This document shows, in pieces, positions 21,101 through 26,659 of a stretch of 37,321 nucleotides of DNA. Position 1 is the first letter of the stretch. Each line of letters opens with the position of its first letter. Under the pieces are notes generated by a model. That model did not search any database, had not been told where the DNA came from, and saw only the letters and a program-made list of their open reading frames with translations. Source of the stretch: a virus. The DNA is taken from positions 1 through 37,321 of IMG/VR virus record IMGVR_UViG_3300046002_005924. One strand, 5' to 3'. The translations under genes were made by a program, and so were the position numbers.

Positions 21101-24100
21101 GAGAAAGAGCTCGCCAAGATGGGAGTGACTATCGACGAGGTATTAAACGGCGAAGCTTTCCTTTCACTGAGTCAGAACCGGATCATCCGGAACATCACCG
21201 ACAAGATGGACAACGCGAGCCGCCTGGCCGTGAAGCTCATGCAGCAAGGTAACGGTTTCGACGCGATCCGACGCAAAACAGGCCTTCCGGATGCCAAGAT
21301 CGAAAAGATCCGGGCAGACCTTTACAAAAAGCTCGAAGAGAAGATCCGCGCCAAGGTTGAGGCGGGCATGACCCTGGAGGACATGAAAGACCAGATGAAG
21401 GGAGCGCTTGAGTCAGCAGCCCTAAGTGGACTTACTCCGGAGCAGGTCCAAGCCGAGATTGATCGTATCATTTCAGTTGGATTCGGTATTCCACAATCGC
21501 TTCAGAAGAAGTCAGGGATCCCGACCGCCAAGAAAGTGCCGAAGAAGATCGAAGACGATGAGGATTCACTGGAGGCCGGAGCCAACCGGATCGCGCAACG
21601 CTGGATCGATCGCCTTGCAATCAGCCAGTCAGACACCCTCGCTTGGAAGACAGCAGGCAAAGAGGACGAGCTCAACAAGTTGATTAGAGCCCACCTGGCC
21701 AAGCCCGTGCCGAATTTCGCCCGTATCGCTCAATCGCTGGGCGCGACGGCCGAACAGGCGCGAATCCTTGACGCGGAAGCCGCCACCGAGCGCGGCCGCA
21801 AAGCAGCGATCCGCGAATGGAAGAAGCAAAACCCTACCAAGCGCAAACCAAAGACCCTGGAACCCAAAAAGGCCTATGAGGTTGATTGGAACCGCCCAGA
21901 GTTCAGCGAAGGGTTGGAGGATTACGCTTTTACCACCACCGAGCGCACCGACCTCATGGAACGGGTTGTTGAGCTCCGCTTGCTTACCGGTATCACCGGA
22001 ACCGTGGAATCCCTCACAGGCAAGGATCGGGTCAAAGGCGATAAGCTCATCGAAGAAATGAACGTGATCTTGGCCAAATACAAGACCGACGCCCTGGAGA
22101 TGGCACAAGGCAAGATGAAGGCCGCCAACTACCGTTTCGACATCAACGACCGCCGCCACGTCGCAATCATCGCCCGCACCATCGCCGCCATTAACGCGAG
22201 CGCCATCGAAAAGGTTCAGGAATACTACTATTCGTCGATTCTTTCCGGCCTCCAGACGATGATCGTCAACGCCACTGGCATCGTCAACAGCACCTACCAG
22301 GCCGTTGTAGATCGAGGATTCGAGACAATGCTTAACTCAGTGATCGGCAACAAGGACAACGCAAGCCTTGGGGAATACCAATACCTAATGAAAGCACTTC
22401 GTCCAGGTTGGGCGCGCGCCTGGTCAAACGCTATTTCGACCTGGAATACCGAGATTCCATTCTTCGAAGAAGACATCTTGAACCGTCCACCGGATTTCCA
22501 ACGGATTGCAGAAGCAGGATCCAGCTATCGACCTGGCAGCATTGCCGGAGTGAAAGGCAGGATTATTCGCACCCCGTCGCGCATCCTGATGGCAACTGAC
22601 GACTTCCTCAACACCCTCCGGGCCTCGGCCGAGGTTGGCGCTATGGCTTTCCGGATGGCCAAGAAAAAAGGAATGACACCGGGCACCGAAGAGTTTGCGC
22701 GCTTCCTGCAACTGGAAGTAAATACCCCCGGAAGCATTTCCTGGCAAATGGCAGCCGATCGAGCCCTGAAAGGATCTTTCAACGCTCCGCTTCCCGGCCA
22801 ACCATCCACCGTGCAGCAATCGAAGAAAAAGAGCGAAAACGTGGTTCCAGTGAGAACCGCAATGGATTTCGTAGGTTTCAGCCTTGGAAAAATCCAGAAA
22901 GCGCTTACTCCGGTTGAGCTTGAAAATAGCACAACGGCGACACTGAAAACGCTAACTCGGATGCTCTTCATCCCGTTCATCCGTGTTCCGTTTAACATCA
23001 TGCAGCAAGGCATCGAGCGCACCGTCAATCCGCTCAGTATTCTCGATATGTCGATTCTGATCGGTTCCAATCTCCGCGTAAAAAACGGCAAGTTCACTCT
23101 TAATGCCGACGGAGGCAAAGAGCGCCTGATCGAATACGCCTCCAAACAAATGCAAGGTGTTGTGCTCCTGGCCGTGCTGGCAGCTCTCGGAGAGGGAGAC
23201 GACGACGACTTGGAGAAAACCATCCTTATCACCGGATCCCGGCCTTACAAGGACACAAAAAAAGGTGAGCGCGAGCTTGGCTACCGCATGGGCTTAGGTC
23301 CCTACACGATCTCCATCAAGATGCCTGGCGGAAAACGGCTTTCGGTTAGTTACGGCCGTATCGAGCCATTCGCCACAATGATGGGAGGCACGGTTGACAC
23401 CCTCAAAGCGGTAAAACTTCGCACTTCTGGCAAGATTGGCACCGGGGAAATGGTTGGCAAGGCACTTTCCGGCCTCACTTCCCAGATCAACGAAAAAACT
23501 TCGCTGCGCGGAGCCGCCGATATGCTGGAGATTCTCAGCGGTGAAGGCGCTATCGATAAGTTTGCGGCCGATCGCCTTTCGGTGATCATGCCAAACTTTG
23601 TGAAGCAAGCTCTCCGCGAATCCGATCCGCTTTTCCGCGAAAGACCGACCGAGTTCAAGGATATGCTGATTGCTGCAACCTTCCCATCCGGAGAAATCAC
23701 CGGGCTTCCCGCAAAAGTAAATCTTTACGGCCAGGATCAGGAAAAGCCAGGTAAGACCGCTTTAGGCCGGATTTTTGATCCTACCGACACCACCGTTTAT
23801 GGCGCGTCAGAAAAAACCGACAAGATGCTCTACAACTGGATTCGCCAGAATCCAAACGCAGACCTAGTGGCACCATCTAGCGCTGGAAAAACTTACACCG
23901 ATCCTATCACAAAAGAAAAATCAGTGACAATGAGCGCCGATCAATACTCCAAATTTGTAAAAGTGGCTGGAGATAGAATTAAATCACAAGTAAAAAGAAC
24001 GCCTTTCAACATCGACAACCCAACCGAAATGGATATTAAACGCTTCAGAGAAATTGTTTCTGATTCTCGCGAAATAGCCAAACGTGTTCTTGTGATGCAG

Positions 24101-24124
24101 GAAGCCTGGAGAAACCTCAAATAA
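6158..24124 (+). CDS. Giant polyvalent protein: nuclease, methyltransferase and helicase fusion
   Basis: One uninterrupted frame of 5,988 residues (about 18 kb) between terL and portal. Order: charged coiled coil (about 50-530); Gly/Ala-rich hydrophobic stretch (536-811); degenerate zincin-like patch with EEVRH (1270-1274); ParB/DdrB-like domain with DGHH (1666-1669); Ser/Gly/Asn linker (1925-2055); N6-adenine methyltransferase-like domain with motif I EPSMGIG (2179-2185) and NWPF (2244-2247); SNF2-type helicase with Walker A K2871, DEAH 3048-3051 and motif VI near 3441-3450; coiled coil and small domains; a domain with LPGGENYRE (about 4285), EEIQSD (4433-4438) and GMKGFYD (about 4650); long helical region; C-terminal domain from about 5350 with PFIRVPFNI (about 5606) and GEITGLPAKV (about 5844). 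This matches phage polyvalent proteins, which are delivered with the DNA and counter host defence; P1 DarB is a much shorter relative. Substrate and delivery are inferred. Confidence 0.93.
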   Translation: MEDFLDEEQEENPSMFTQKPSSAMRRGMGETAVTDNVSPQSGFAAKTAPPVWRMFVDNVAFQKSNAQAIASERQALSRSDAAVRESQRLAEKNDPVKLGFERELDSTQNEISRISLTRQDPNFKRLDKKEREMFEAEYGMKETSAQRKKELDAVLGREKQLDEEDQHLYGLKVKANELKIGGPGYWQQTYAQQQKDIADQGNEAASNAQGRAKALETADNSAAQEETALMQKMQQGVRGTELTETQAKLKELKQTREAFAEQKAAPDQEVEAVRGQAQQSLEGERRQREAQIRESINIKNLDRLTGVERGGLEATKDTVTVLGKAVSDLNTLDVPSEGERMKKKASVQYLEEQLNGMTARLGGRENVRADLQARIANYDKALKENPNSTWSETRLDNVMLLKMLERQDEKFAEAGITDPKDRERIVKDAALENYWTAQDTDNVRGLSTGEVVFNPARIFGQRDRIEADIKAKAGSEADAAEAIARMEAVRVNVVAKIAEDLRKSDGSFKTHESAMKKAGVTDEVKIVDSYAATMRDRNEIIKFGDAVITGVKEGGAGIYKTAVGGTAGAVRLVGADELAGSMGAHAQEVGKYIAASDSAFDTRGNTGYLSVSKDLSGTVTQMAPMFVGGAYAKGLKGITQAIVAGTSVYGWAGAQGYESKLSDAIEIEKEKFGGRDLTEKEIASTLGRADVQLSAFANAAQTMILAKVLGGGVERAALGKAAQSMSLRDFLTKGGRRALQDSTLRAELKKMGKTIFADAKDEFVEEGLNQFLDKAISAVGLGQDFKLGDVLEESIHAGLMGAVVGGGLPQLRRGEQASAEHDERKGVNTRLIAQDPGSPKAQQDEIDKAKAIAEKPSDLDDVAKHVAITREINAKEEAGKQSFIEAQEKYTQAQATGDPVAIAQAEQVLGKATAEAAAPTQTKGMLKITNGKGLETLTDAEVKSLGITREGKPVSAKELAAAGLTAPLVSNNTADGSLVITDAGSAIMGSVSPAAKTQVTMDETQYRAAAIAKAQAAAAGTAPGAAAGTTGSTGSTGTAPGSRTAPEEAPFSPKGIIKRTNAELDQKETELKAILRQNVTDPDGQEVAKLAQLSIDAIRAEKDRRAADPNFVDPAAATPGIAPTDRVFRITGTNGTVIEVTARNEADAQNQAVSDPSWQGGEKVDSVLDVTPETAEINLGAEVQPGANAPTNTGAPTSTDRPEVRIKKALAKAKKMLGDGLKITNDPNKKTAAHEDGTIVINIDQLKAAAAKRNMSEEETSVWISKSIDEEVRHAAQHRAAQAIWKSKGSPGDYVTWRNEHYGKIWQNEFVASGKDQMVIDIYGAKLARYEPWEKAFEGLRIIQQKTATGSPTEIAKFWANLRQETVDHLRAALKALKELVASGLSPELQVEIDAITAQLKEYDKANKPAKAAPAPKSAPQADASRWTFKEIADDLYNLGAGEISSLSDFSPKGPRGTTTNEMPSRQDLEGLFGKPFTEEEWIDLQNDYVGGRNFAESQAAEESAPTEPQEPKQPTQVTFVRNGETITGTFRIQSEKNGKIIVEVNGKNVLVDPSEIVEQPKPVSAKPQETSSKSPETPEWENFPEEFQSLGIPRAEMPQIKAEDRSAMVQFLKARGINYEADVMMRPSQLSPTQAEYSREKVEKAKSYEGGNRAILVSANGRVIDGHHQWLAALETDPDTPIKVIILEAPVMEILETVKQMPSVETAEGASAPAPAPAPAPIADFSQAEYAKRKRALNKAIKAKDWPTVVAKATADLEYFEKTVFPDDWSMWERAKEDAEQQISPRNYVEPILKPYVPASEAAPQAKPAPAPAAKPALSEGESALKNMFTDLVDGLETAELTDEFYQQPIPVAKMGQLIGAAQILISEGVTTPEGLAASLDRISPKLRVYSKAVWGGFVMANPSLQSDVKWLDVYAEIDAAKLDNQQQLEDSNSDETNQSNLGSEDQETGEQLEPGSKGSVDSKPGSDLDSPGDQKRSPNNGKASGGGKNTGSVGGRSPRPGNRSDSSASGPGEGSGSGPESSNAGTGASNTGNGTGVAGNQQPAYSGRPGYRLTDPEKIIGAKGPKDRFARNQKALETFDRVFSEGREPTPEELDAMAAYIGWGSFGQELFQGSWDRPNPKDEWTKESEWLREHLGQAGWESIRDSIINAHYTDPPHVKALWDIVQHLGFKGGRTLEPSMGIGNFFGLMPDVLRSKSSLTGIELDSVVGGMAKMLYPDANIRIMGYEKSATADNFYDLIIGNWPFHKEGPSDTRYNHLKLSLHDYFFVKALDQVRPGGLVVGITSSGTMDKKGQVARRQMAKRAKLVGAFRFPSGAFKGYAGTSVVTDVIILQKRTEQLSEAGNEEWIESERIGEKDKQFNANVYWRDNPTHILGEMKYGHGTTFGRAGMTVERPDNYETLLGSITDKLPAGIYTEGQQRPDRKEFFNRENGEPQNSVVYEDGSTANPKGFYIVRGEQLQPLSEVFKWEVKSEAETKKRSDQLSALLDLRKQVKELLTSQREDYPDTNSRRSEALATFNAFVKKHGSIKDSTMIKAFEKANDPMALTLLNLERKENGKTVPRDILLKDIMRRAVVDVRGNIQDAYAIQRNESISLDIARIAEISESTEQEVVDRLLDLNQIYKTPAGTWETGEEYLGGNVRRKLREAIDAKEQGFDMDRNIAALENIQPADVAYFEIEVQMGASWISKEDYLGYVSHLLGADPEMAEKNFTLTKASSGWNFKVNNDGLGRGTNAKEKYGVAQLPFAKIFQAAMNNTQVKVWNPKDDDGRVTLNDEATKIANGKVDTIREELAEWLWADPARTGRLSNDYNEVMNSEVTPKRNGDHLRLEGLALKMGNSEFDFRKHQKDAVWRFIMDGKGVGAHEVGTGKTFTMAGLAVEGRRLGKFRKTLIFAHNANSQAVYEEFQMAYPNGKFLYVDNLSPENRDSALRQIALDEWDAVIVPHSLIERFTLSEKTLMQIADKQIVALENEIAQELEDIGYNQELDLDDMKSVGMALKYVKDSSTAKELVKQRIAIRKRIADKAAKAQAEGAILFEDLGIDNIIVDEAHIFKKINLATRKVIKGLNKVESGIGWQMGAITDYVKGQNGGKGVYLFTGTPLTNNLNEAYNMMRFVMDEEMSDSGIDNFDDWFNSFAAAVSDVELTTGGTHEPVTRLLSFVNVPELARMAGRYFDVVLAKDMPEFKDRESTEGMTENPVGRPFKAVKTVISDMSPEQLAHKEQIRQQYVEYQAMDGKGKMLAMKMGRPTPITMEGQGTASALDYRLVDPTAPDYAGSKINMMLGNAMTHYNEHPESTQMIFMERGLNDYTDNDEIIRDEFGMPTYDDEGKARRRKVRRPKFNLARDIVEKLMAQGVAPEEIAILGNMSLDPIALRPNDPLRKVLKISAKLTKADIASLANQGKVRFMIGGTETMGTGVNAQRNLRAMHHLDAPWTPGALEQRNGRGWRQGNRWNTVNEYRYFAEGSHDGRRWQVLLNKVRFIYRFTQMLLNTEGQNNLRVLAGDGADMNEGGSSVADFEQSFSAAAGDPRLLLRAKLAADVNKLERKRDTHFRSIEKARESIRDLKKDEKYEKDQLEFFEKVIDVIKGTFTKDFEFQFLGKTYTERKKAEEAIANQPIPTSKDDGKILGKYGDNITLRLKWDSGSNQPIQWRIEIALPNGARHEMTLGAQSLGSLEGSMRGLMRNVSNRQERFGDFAKSIASLEEMLGKEFTRQPELDSKKKALLQILTELSQSPFPAPSWLRNGAPAGSLVYVDGEARDVEAHRWDKTGYWILLESENGGLVPVDYRKVMDEAGNRLFEDHPFEAPPDSKELTEEEIRGVLGGEFFLASPDDTSASGDGWFISGLFRDVGKWRIYNSDGDILGEGESAGEAYKAYLAETTETKPEEKEVEESQYDLAGFIQDARQGSKGSPQRIKLRRQLEGLEKALTRFDEQFEGQLLTPRQEMIKDQIREAEEELEELKRRPGLDYKEYDKLHAVQSKKLEGLDKKLRSGSGRENLVNKIKEVRKKLTDMEEEAMSQTQSTLIPYGFTKREDGGLETADLYDLPIEANPVELAKHLGKIYFTVLISDPETYVLRPNYFETKKDAEEARANDQIVIEQRREEAFQMIKAINEELFGKRLENADLSDEMPEFYSQLSRTITEKMPKTATPMQVLQIAKAGAKADEIKWSGLIPWLQGKEKVSKDDVLNWLATEGSVKFKEVTMGRSENQARIAELTAQIEARGYELQEEYGEYIIFNVEEDEDITYDDLPEDLQPLFDEIQELTGDEQELGVNDATKYAQYQLPGGENYREVVLAMPGGSQKSQKQLLEDAGFTFEQYGNNWYVQDPEGGVVSEGATLERAIEMTEYAPIEQGSIDYRSTHFPDVPNYVAHMRLNERSLPGKGYTVRNTKSGRTGPVFATLGEAEADMKQYPATYSLEIKEVNRDEKGLFIEEIQSDRHQAGRKKGYKGDFPENVLKAAIAGGMTEAAARADIDHLLEEPLSTAARPTGDQWKRLSDAVGSDVDLNEVFHDKREEGIADAPFRTSWPLQMFKRALRDAVRSGKDWIGWTTGETQNDRYNLSNHIKSIDWVTSKNSINRDVFIEPIGQNGFTFFVKPDGTVINNSGESAAGIVPDGSRLDEVIGKDVADLILSRESGELSGEGLNIGGKGMKGFYDTMLPKEIGKYVKQWGAKVEKAKLSEASEGMYILDAEDIGADVDSKQEVIIRHRVTLEGIADFESIRAAEDWLEKNDPTVRDFWKITITPELRKAVGAGQALYNAPLEDDLGEMGTLEEREEIRKQQAAFKEEGKVVGRPDLANPGMSEETRDLFDEEDEIRKLYANRETWAQWNKAGEKLANEDEDKVVRTWLAAALQADKAADAGGVEFDAQQLNPELVVAIRIIMERRAKQAGGDPAKLAKVAILRNAYRSARANIARVMAAGVDTLKKPEQRHREQLVNLITTLPEKDMRNIEERFGSGTKEQQAAKEQEIEKQTVDQIKRIEKELAKMGVTIDEVLNGEAFLSLSQNRIIRNITDKMDNASRLAVKLMQQGNGFDAIRRKTGLPDAKIEKIRADLYKKLEEKIRAKVEAGMTLEDMKDQMKGALESAALSGLTPEQVQAEIDRIISVGFGIPQSLQKKSGIPTAKKVPKKIEDDEDSLEAGANRIAQRWIDRLAISQSDTLAWKTAGKEDELNKLIRAHLAKPVPNFARIAQSLGATAEQARILDAEAATERGRKAAIREWKKQNPTKRKPKTLEPKKAYEVDWNRPEFSEGLEDYAFTTTERTDLMERVVELRLLTGITGTVESLTGKDRVKGDKLIEEMNVILAKYKTDALEMAQGKMKAANYRFDINDRRHVAIIARTIAAINASAIEKVQEYYYSSILSGLQTMIVNATGIVNSTYQAVVDRGFETMLNSVIGNKDNASLGEYQYLMKALRPGWARAWSNAISTWNTEIPFFEEDILNRPPDFQRIAEAGSSYRPGSIAGVKGRIIRTPSRILMATDDFLNTLRASAEVGAMAFRMAKKKGMTPGTEEFARFLQLEVNTPGSISWQMAADRALKGSFNAPLPGQPSTVQQSKKKSENVVPVRTAMDFVGFSLGKIQKALTPVELENSTTATLKTLTRMLFIPFIRVPFNIMQQGIERTVNPLSILDMSILIGSNLRVKNGKFTLNADGGKERLIEYASKQMQGVVLLAVLAALGEGDDDDLEKTILITGSRPYKDTKKGERELGYRMGLGPYTISIKMPGGKRLSVSYGRIEPFATMMGGTVDTLKAVKLRTSGKIGTGEMVGKALSGLTSQINEKTSLRGAADMLEILSGEGAIDKFAADRLSVIMPNFVKQALRESDPLFRERPTEFKDMLIAATFPSGEITGLPAKVNLYGQDQEKPGKTALGRIFDPTDTTVYGASEKTDKMLYNWIRQNPNADLVAPSSAGKTYTDPITKEKSVTMSADQYSKFVKVAGDRIKSQVKRTPFNIDNPTEMDIKRFREIVSDSREIAKRVLVMQEAWRNLK
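7764..8590 (+). other. Hydrophobic Gly/Ala segment of the giant protein
   Basis: Residues about 536-811 contain several Gly/Ala-rich hydrophobic stretches (for example QMAPMFVGGAYAKGLKGI and AGLMGAVVGGG) and a helix with EFVEEGLNQFL. Stretches of this kind, ending in an E-G-x-E-E-like helix, are common in phage ejection proteins and polyvalent proteins. They could help the protein pass through or insert into the host membrane. The function is inference. Confidence 0.5.
9829..10000 (+). other. Degenerate zincin-like patch in the giant protein
   Basis: Residues about 1225-1281 have the layout seen in polyvalent metallopeptidase domains: a strand (GTIVINIDQL), then a helix with an E-x-x-H signature. 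The motif reads EEVRH at 1270-1274 with a further His at 1278, so the first His of a classical HExxH is Glu. If this is a zincin it may be inactive or bind metal differently. A helical non-enzyme domain is equally possible. Confidence 0.3.
10930..11280 (+). other. ParB/DdrB-like nuclease-fold domain in the giant protein
   Basis: Residues about 1591-1708. IPRAEMPQI opens the domain, SQLSPTQAEYS lies in the middle, and RVIDGHHQWLAAL (D1666, H1668, H1669) is the hallmark of the ParB/sulfiredoxin fold as found in DdrB-like polyvalent proteins. The GHHQW segment would form the nucleotide- or phosphate-binding turn. The match is to my memory of the family. Confidence 0.75.
12318..13170 (+). other. 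N6-adenine methyltransferase-like domain in the giant protein
   Basis: Residues about 2054-2338. AHYTDPPHVKALW is the lead-in (motif X), EPSMGIGNFFG (from 2179) is the SAM loop, and DLIIGNWPF (2240-2247) is the catalytic motif IV. LRPGG-like VRPGGLVVGITSSGTMDK follows, as in DarB-type and conjugative-element methylase-helicase proteins. The usual NPPF reads NWPF; relatives in conjugative elements often have NVPF, so loss of the first Pro need not mean inactivity. Confidence 0.8.
14645..16640 (+). other. SNF2/SF2 helicase domain in the giant protein
   Basis: Residues about 2830-3495. The Q-motif-like FRKHQKDAVW leads to Walker A AHEVGTGKTFTM (K2871). Walker B is IIVDEAHIF (DEAH 3048-3051), motif III is FTGTPLTNN (about 3096-3104), motif V GGTETMGTGVN and motif VI QRNGRGWRQGN (Q3441 to about 3451). 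All motifs needed for ATP-driven DNA translocation are present. A charged insert between motifs Ia and II is typical of the DarB-type helicases. Confidence 0.9.
18990..20450 (+). other. EEIQSD / GMKGFYD domain in the giant protein
   Basis: Residues about 4278-4765. Signposts in order are YQLPGGENYREVVL (4282 on), NYVAHMRLNER, EEIQSDRHQ (4433-4441), APFRTSWPLQMFKRALRDAV, IGWTTGETQNDRY, GGKGMKGFYD (4646-4656) and ITPELRKAVGAGQALY. This series recurs in many phage polyvalent proteins, where EEIQSDWHQ is usual; here Trp is replaced by Arg. The biochemical role is not known to me. Confidence 0.7.
22210..24124 (+). other. C-terminal polyvalent-associated domain in the giant protein
   Basis: Residues about 5350-5988. 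SSILSGLQTMIVNATGIVNS, TPSRILMATDDFLN, FIPFIRVPFNI, a hydrophobic helix (VVLLAVLAALGEG), LGPYTISIKM, SYGRIEPFATMMGG and GEITGLPAKVNLYG follow one another as in the C-terminal ends of other large phage polyvalent proteins. Its several hydrophobic helices suit membrane or portal-channel contact, but this is inference. Confidence 0.65.
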
Positions 24125-24136
24125 GAAAATACAGTA

Positions 24137-26332
24137 ATGGACGACCAACTCGACAGAATCTCAGCACAGGCACAGCATATTCCACTGGAGGACGATGGGG
24201 AATCACCGTTGATGCCATTCCCTACCAATTACGTCTTAAACCGCACCCAGGAGGCGGAATTGATCAATCATGCTTTTGATCGACTTCAGCAGCTTGAAAG
24301 CGAGCTTGGCCGGGATATAGCCGGAGCCGGAGACTGGTGGATGAACGATACGGCCGCAACTGGAGAATATCGCGATCCTGAAGGCGGAGTTCCAACCGAG
24401 CGCACCTTCTTAGGAAAGCGCAGGCTCTACGATTTGGTTTCACAAAACAACGTGGAGCACCGTGCCTACATCCTGGGAGGCATTTTCGCCGAATCCAACC
24501 TTGTTGTGCCGATTGCCCGCAAAATTGCCCGTCAAATGGTTGCCCGTGCCGTCAATTACTTCTTTGGCACCGATCCTTGGTTTAGTATTTACCCGGTAGG
24601 AGCCGCCGACCGGATCAGGGCCGACAAAGCAGACAGATACACCCGTTGGAAAATGGATCAAGCCAAGCTCAAAAGATCACAAGAGCAGGCTATTGAGCGC
24701 GCTTTCACGCTTGGGGAAGCGGTAGTGAAAACCACCTGGGCAAACCGGGAGCAATACTACAAAACCACAGCTACCGTGCTTGTGGACGAGGCCGGGGCCG
24801 ACATTCTTGGCCTTGATGGTGATTTCATTCTCGAAACCGACTTGTGGATCCAGCAAGTGATTCAAGATCCAATGACCGGAGAGCAAATGATGGGAAATGT
24901 AATGGTATTGAAGCGAGACGGACAGACTCCGCAGCCGCAAAACATGATCTGGCAAGAAAAACCGATTACCCGCCGCATCACCCAATACAAAGGACCAGAA
25001 GCAAAAACGATCCATTATCTCGACTTCCTTTGCCCACTCGACGCGGAAGATGTGCAGACCGCCGATTGCGTTGTGCACCTCTACGACCAGGCCGTAATGG
25101 ATTTGGCGGACCAATGGAGAAAACAAACCGAACAATCTGCAACAGCGATGCAGCACTATGGCGACGTGCAAAAAGCGATCAACCTGATCAGCGAGCTTGC
25201 TCATTCCACCCCGGAGCCCGAAAGCGGCCAGAACACGGCCGACAGCAACATGGGAAGCGGCAGCGCTTTCAACCGTGGCGACCGCACCGCACCGCTGGCA
25301 AAGATCGCAGAATTTCACCTCCGCTACGACGCCGACGGCGACGGCCTGCTTGAAGACATCATGCTGATTGTCGATCGCAAGACCCGCACCCCGATTTTCT
25401 ATGATTACGTTGCCAACGTCACTCCTGACGGTTTGCGGCCGTTTTCGGTAACACGAGTCAACGAAGTTCCCGGCCGTTGGTATGGTATCGGCACAATGGA
25501 GATGTTCGAATCCTCCCAGCAGATTGTCGATCTACTGGTCAACCGCTGGAACTTTGCCCAATCGCGCGCAGCCCGCGTGGATTTCTGGAACCCTCACAAC
25601 ACTTTGGAAGGCCGAGCCAACTCCGGCCTGGCGCTGAATTGGGGAGGCACCTACACCCCGCTTCCTGGCAAGTCAGCCAAAGATTGTTTGGAGTCGGTTT
25701 ATCTGGAAAACAACACGAAGGACAATATCAAGGAGCTCACCGAGTTCTTCCTTCAGCTCATGGTAACGGAATCCGGAGTAAACAACGCCAACGACGGCCA
25801 GGCCGTGGGTATGGATTCACAGAAACTTGCCACTGGCATCAGGAACATCGAGAAAAGCGGCCAGGAGCTTTTCAGCTTGTATCTCGGCCACTTGGAACCA
25901 GGCGTCTCGGGCACCCTTCAAAAGATGGTTCGACTTCTTTTCGCCAACTTGGACAAGATGGAGGTTTATCGCTACTTCGAAGAAGGCGAAGGCGGAGAAG
26001 GTGCCGAGGAAATGCTTCAAATTGATCCGGGCGAGATCGCCGACATGGAAATCGATACCAGGATCCTACTCACTCGCTACCGTGGCGAGCAGATCCTCGA
26101 AAGCTCGGTAAGAGCCGTGGAGTTGGTGGAGCGTTTTTATGCGATGGCACCGGAGATCCAAGAGCGCACCCAAAAGCTCTTCCAGGATATGCTCAAAGCC
26201 TTGCAAGTTTCCGCCGTGGATGAAATCATCCAGCCGACCGTTATCCAGGCACCGCCAGCAGGTATGCCAAACGCGACGCAAGTAGCACAGGCCGCCAAGC
26301 CTAAGCCCCGGCAAGGAGCTCCTAATTTATGA
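24137..26332 (+). CDS. Portal-like protein
   Basis: A 731-residue protein, long for the family but within range of P22- and T7-like portals. It would form the dodecameric ring through which DNA enters and leaves. The segment VPIARKIARQMVARAVNYFF followed by GTDPWFSI is the helix-turn seen near the start of the clip/wing region of portals. The second half contains MFESSQQIVDLLVNRWNFA, the long-helix region of this family. The last ~60 residues (PPAGMPNATQVAQ) are loose, as usual in portals. It starts 12 nt after the giant gene and its TGA overlaps the next gene by ATGA. Position after terL and before scaffold and capsid is standard if the inserted giant gene is ignored. Confidence 0.85.
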   Translation: MDDQLDRISAQAQHIPLEDDGESPLMPFPTNYVLNRTQEAELINHAFDRLQQLESELGRDIAGAGDWWMNDTAATGEYRDPEGGVPTERTFLGKRRLYDLVSQNNVEHRAYILGGIFAESNLVVPIARKIARQMVARAVNYFFGTDPWFSIYPVGAADRIRADKADRYTRWKMDQAKLKRSQEQAIERAFTLGEAVVKTTWANREQYYKTTATVLVDEAGADILGLDGDFILETDLWIQQVIQDPMTGEQMMGNVMVLKRDGQTPQPQNMIWQEKPITRRITQYKGPEAKTIHYLDFLCPLDAEDVQTADCVVHLYDQAVMDLADQWRKQTEQSATAMQHYGDVQKAINLISELAHSTPEPESGQNTADSNMGSGSAFNRGDRTAPLAKIAEFHLRYDADGDGLLEDIMLIVDRKTRTPIFYDYVANVTPDGLRPFSVTRVNEVPGRWYGIGTMEMFESSQQIVDLLVNRWNFAQSRAARVDFWNPHNTLEGRANSGLALNWGGTYTPLPGKSAKDCLESVYLENNTKDNIKELTEFFLQLMVTESGVNNANDGQAVGMDSQKLATGIRNIEKSGQELFSLYLGHLEPGVSGTLQKMVRLLFANLDKMEVYRYFEEGEGGEGAEEMLQIDPGEIADMEIDTRILLTRYRGEQILESSVRAVELVERFYAMAPEIQERTQKLFQDMLKALQVSAVDEIIQPTVIQAPPAGMPNATQVAQAAKPKPRQGAPNL

Positions 26333-26652
26333 ACACAATACGACCCGCACAACAAAAACAATCCGACGAGGTATTAAAAAGAGCCGCAGAAGCGGTAAGC
26401 AGTATTGATCAGCTCATGCGCTCACCTGAATTTCAGGAGTTTATGCAATACTTTCAAGAACGAGCTGATTTACTGGCCGACGAAATACTTCACAATGACG
26501 CATTGATTGAAAAAGAGCGCGAAGCCAAAAGAAATCACCGTTTAGGCATTTTGGAAGTTCTCAGATGGCCAGTTGATCATCGTAACGCGCAATGCAACGT
26601 ATTAGCCGCATCAGGAAGATTTCCTGGCGACGGAACAGAATACGGGTTGTAA
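26329..26652 (+). CDS. Small helical protein after the portal, unknown
   Basis: A 107-residue protein that starts inside the portal stop (ATGA), so it is translationally coupled. A GGAG lies 11 nt before the start, one of few Shine-Dalgarno-like sites here. It is helical and charged (MRSPEFQEFMQYFQERADLL, then EKEREAKRNHRLGILEVLRW). Many podovirus-like genomes have a small helical gene in this place, but I cannot name a family. It ends 7 nt from the end of a convergent gene. Confidence 0.7.
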   Translation: MNTIRPAQQKQSDEVLKRAAEAVSSIDQLMRSPEFQEFMQYFQERADLLADEILHNDALIEKEREAKRNHRLGILEVLRWPVDHRNAQCNVLAASGRFPGDGTEYGL

Positions 26653-26659
26653 GCCGATT

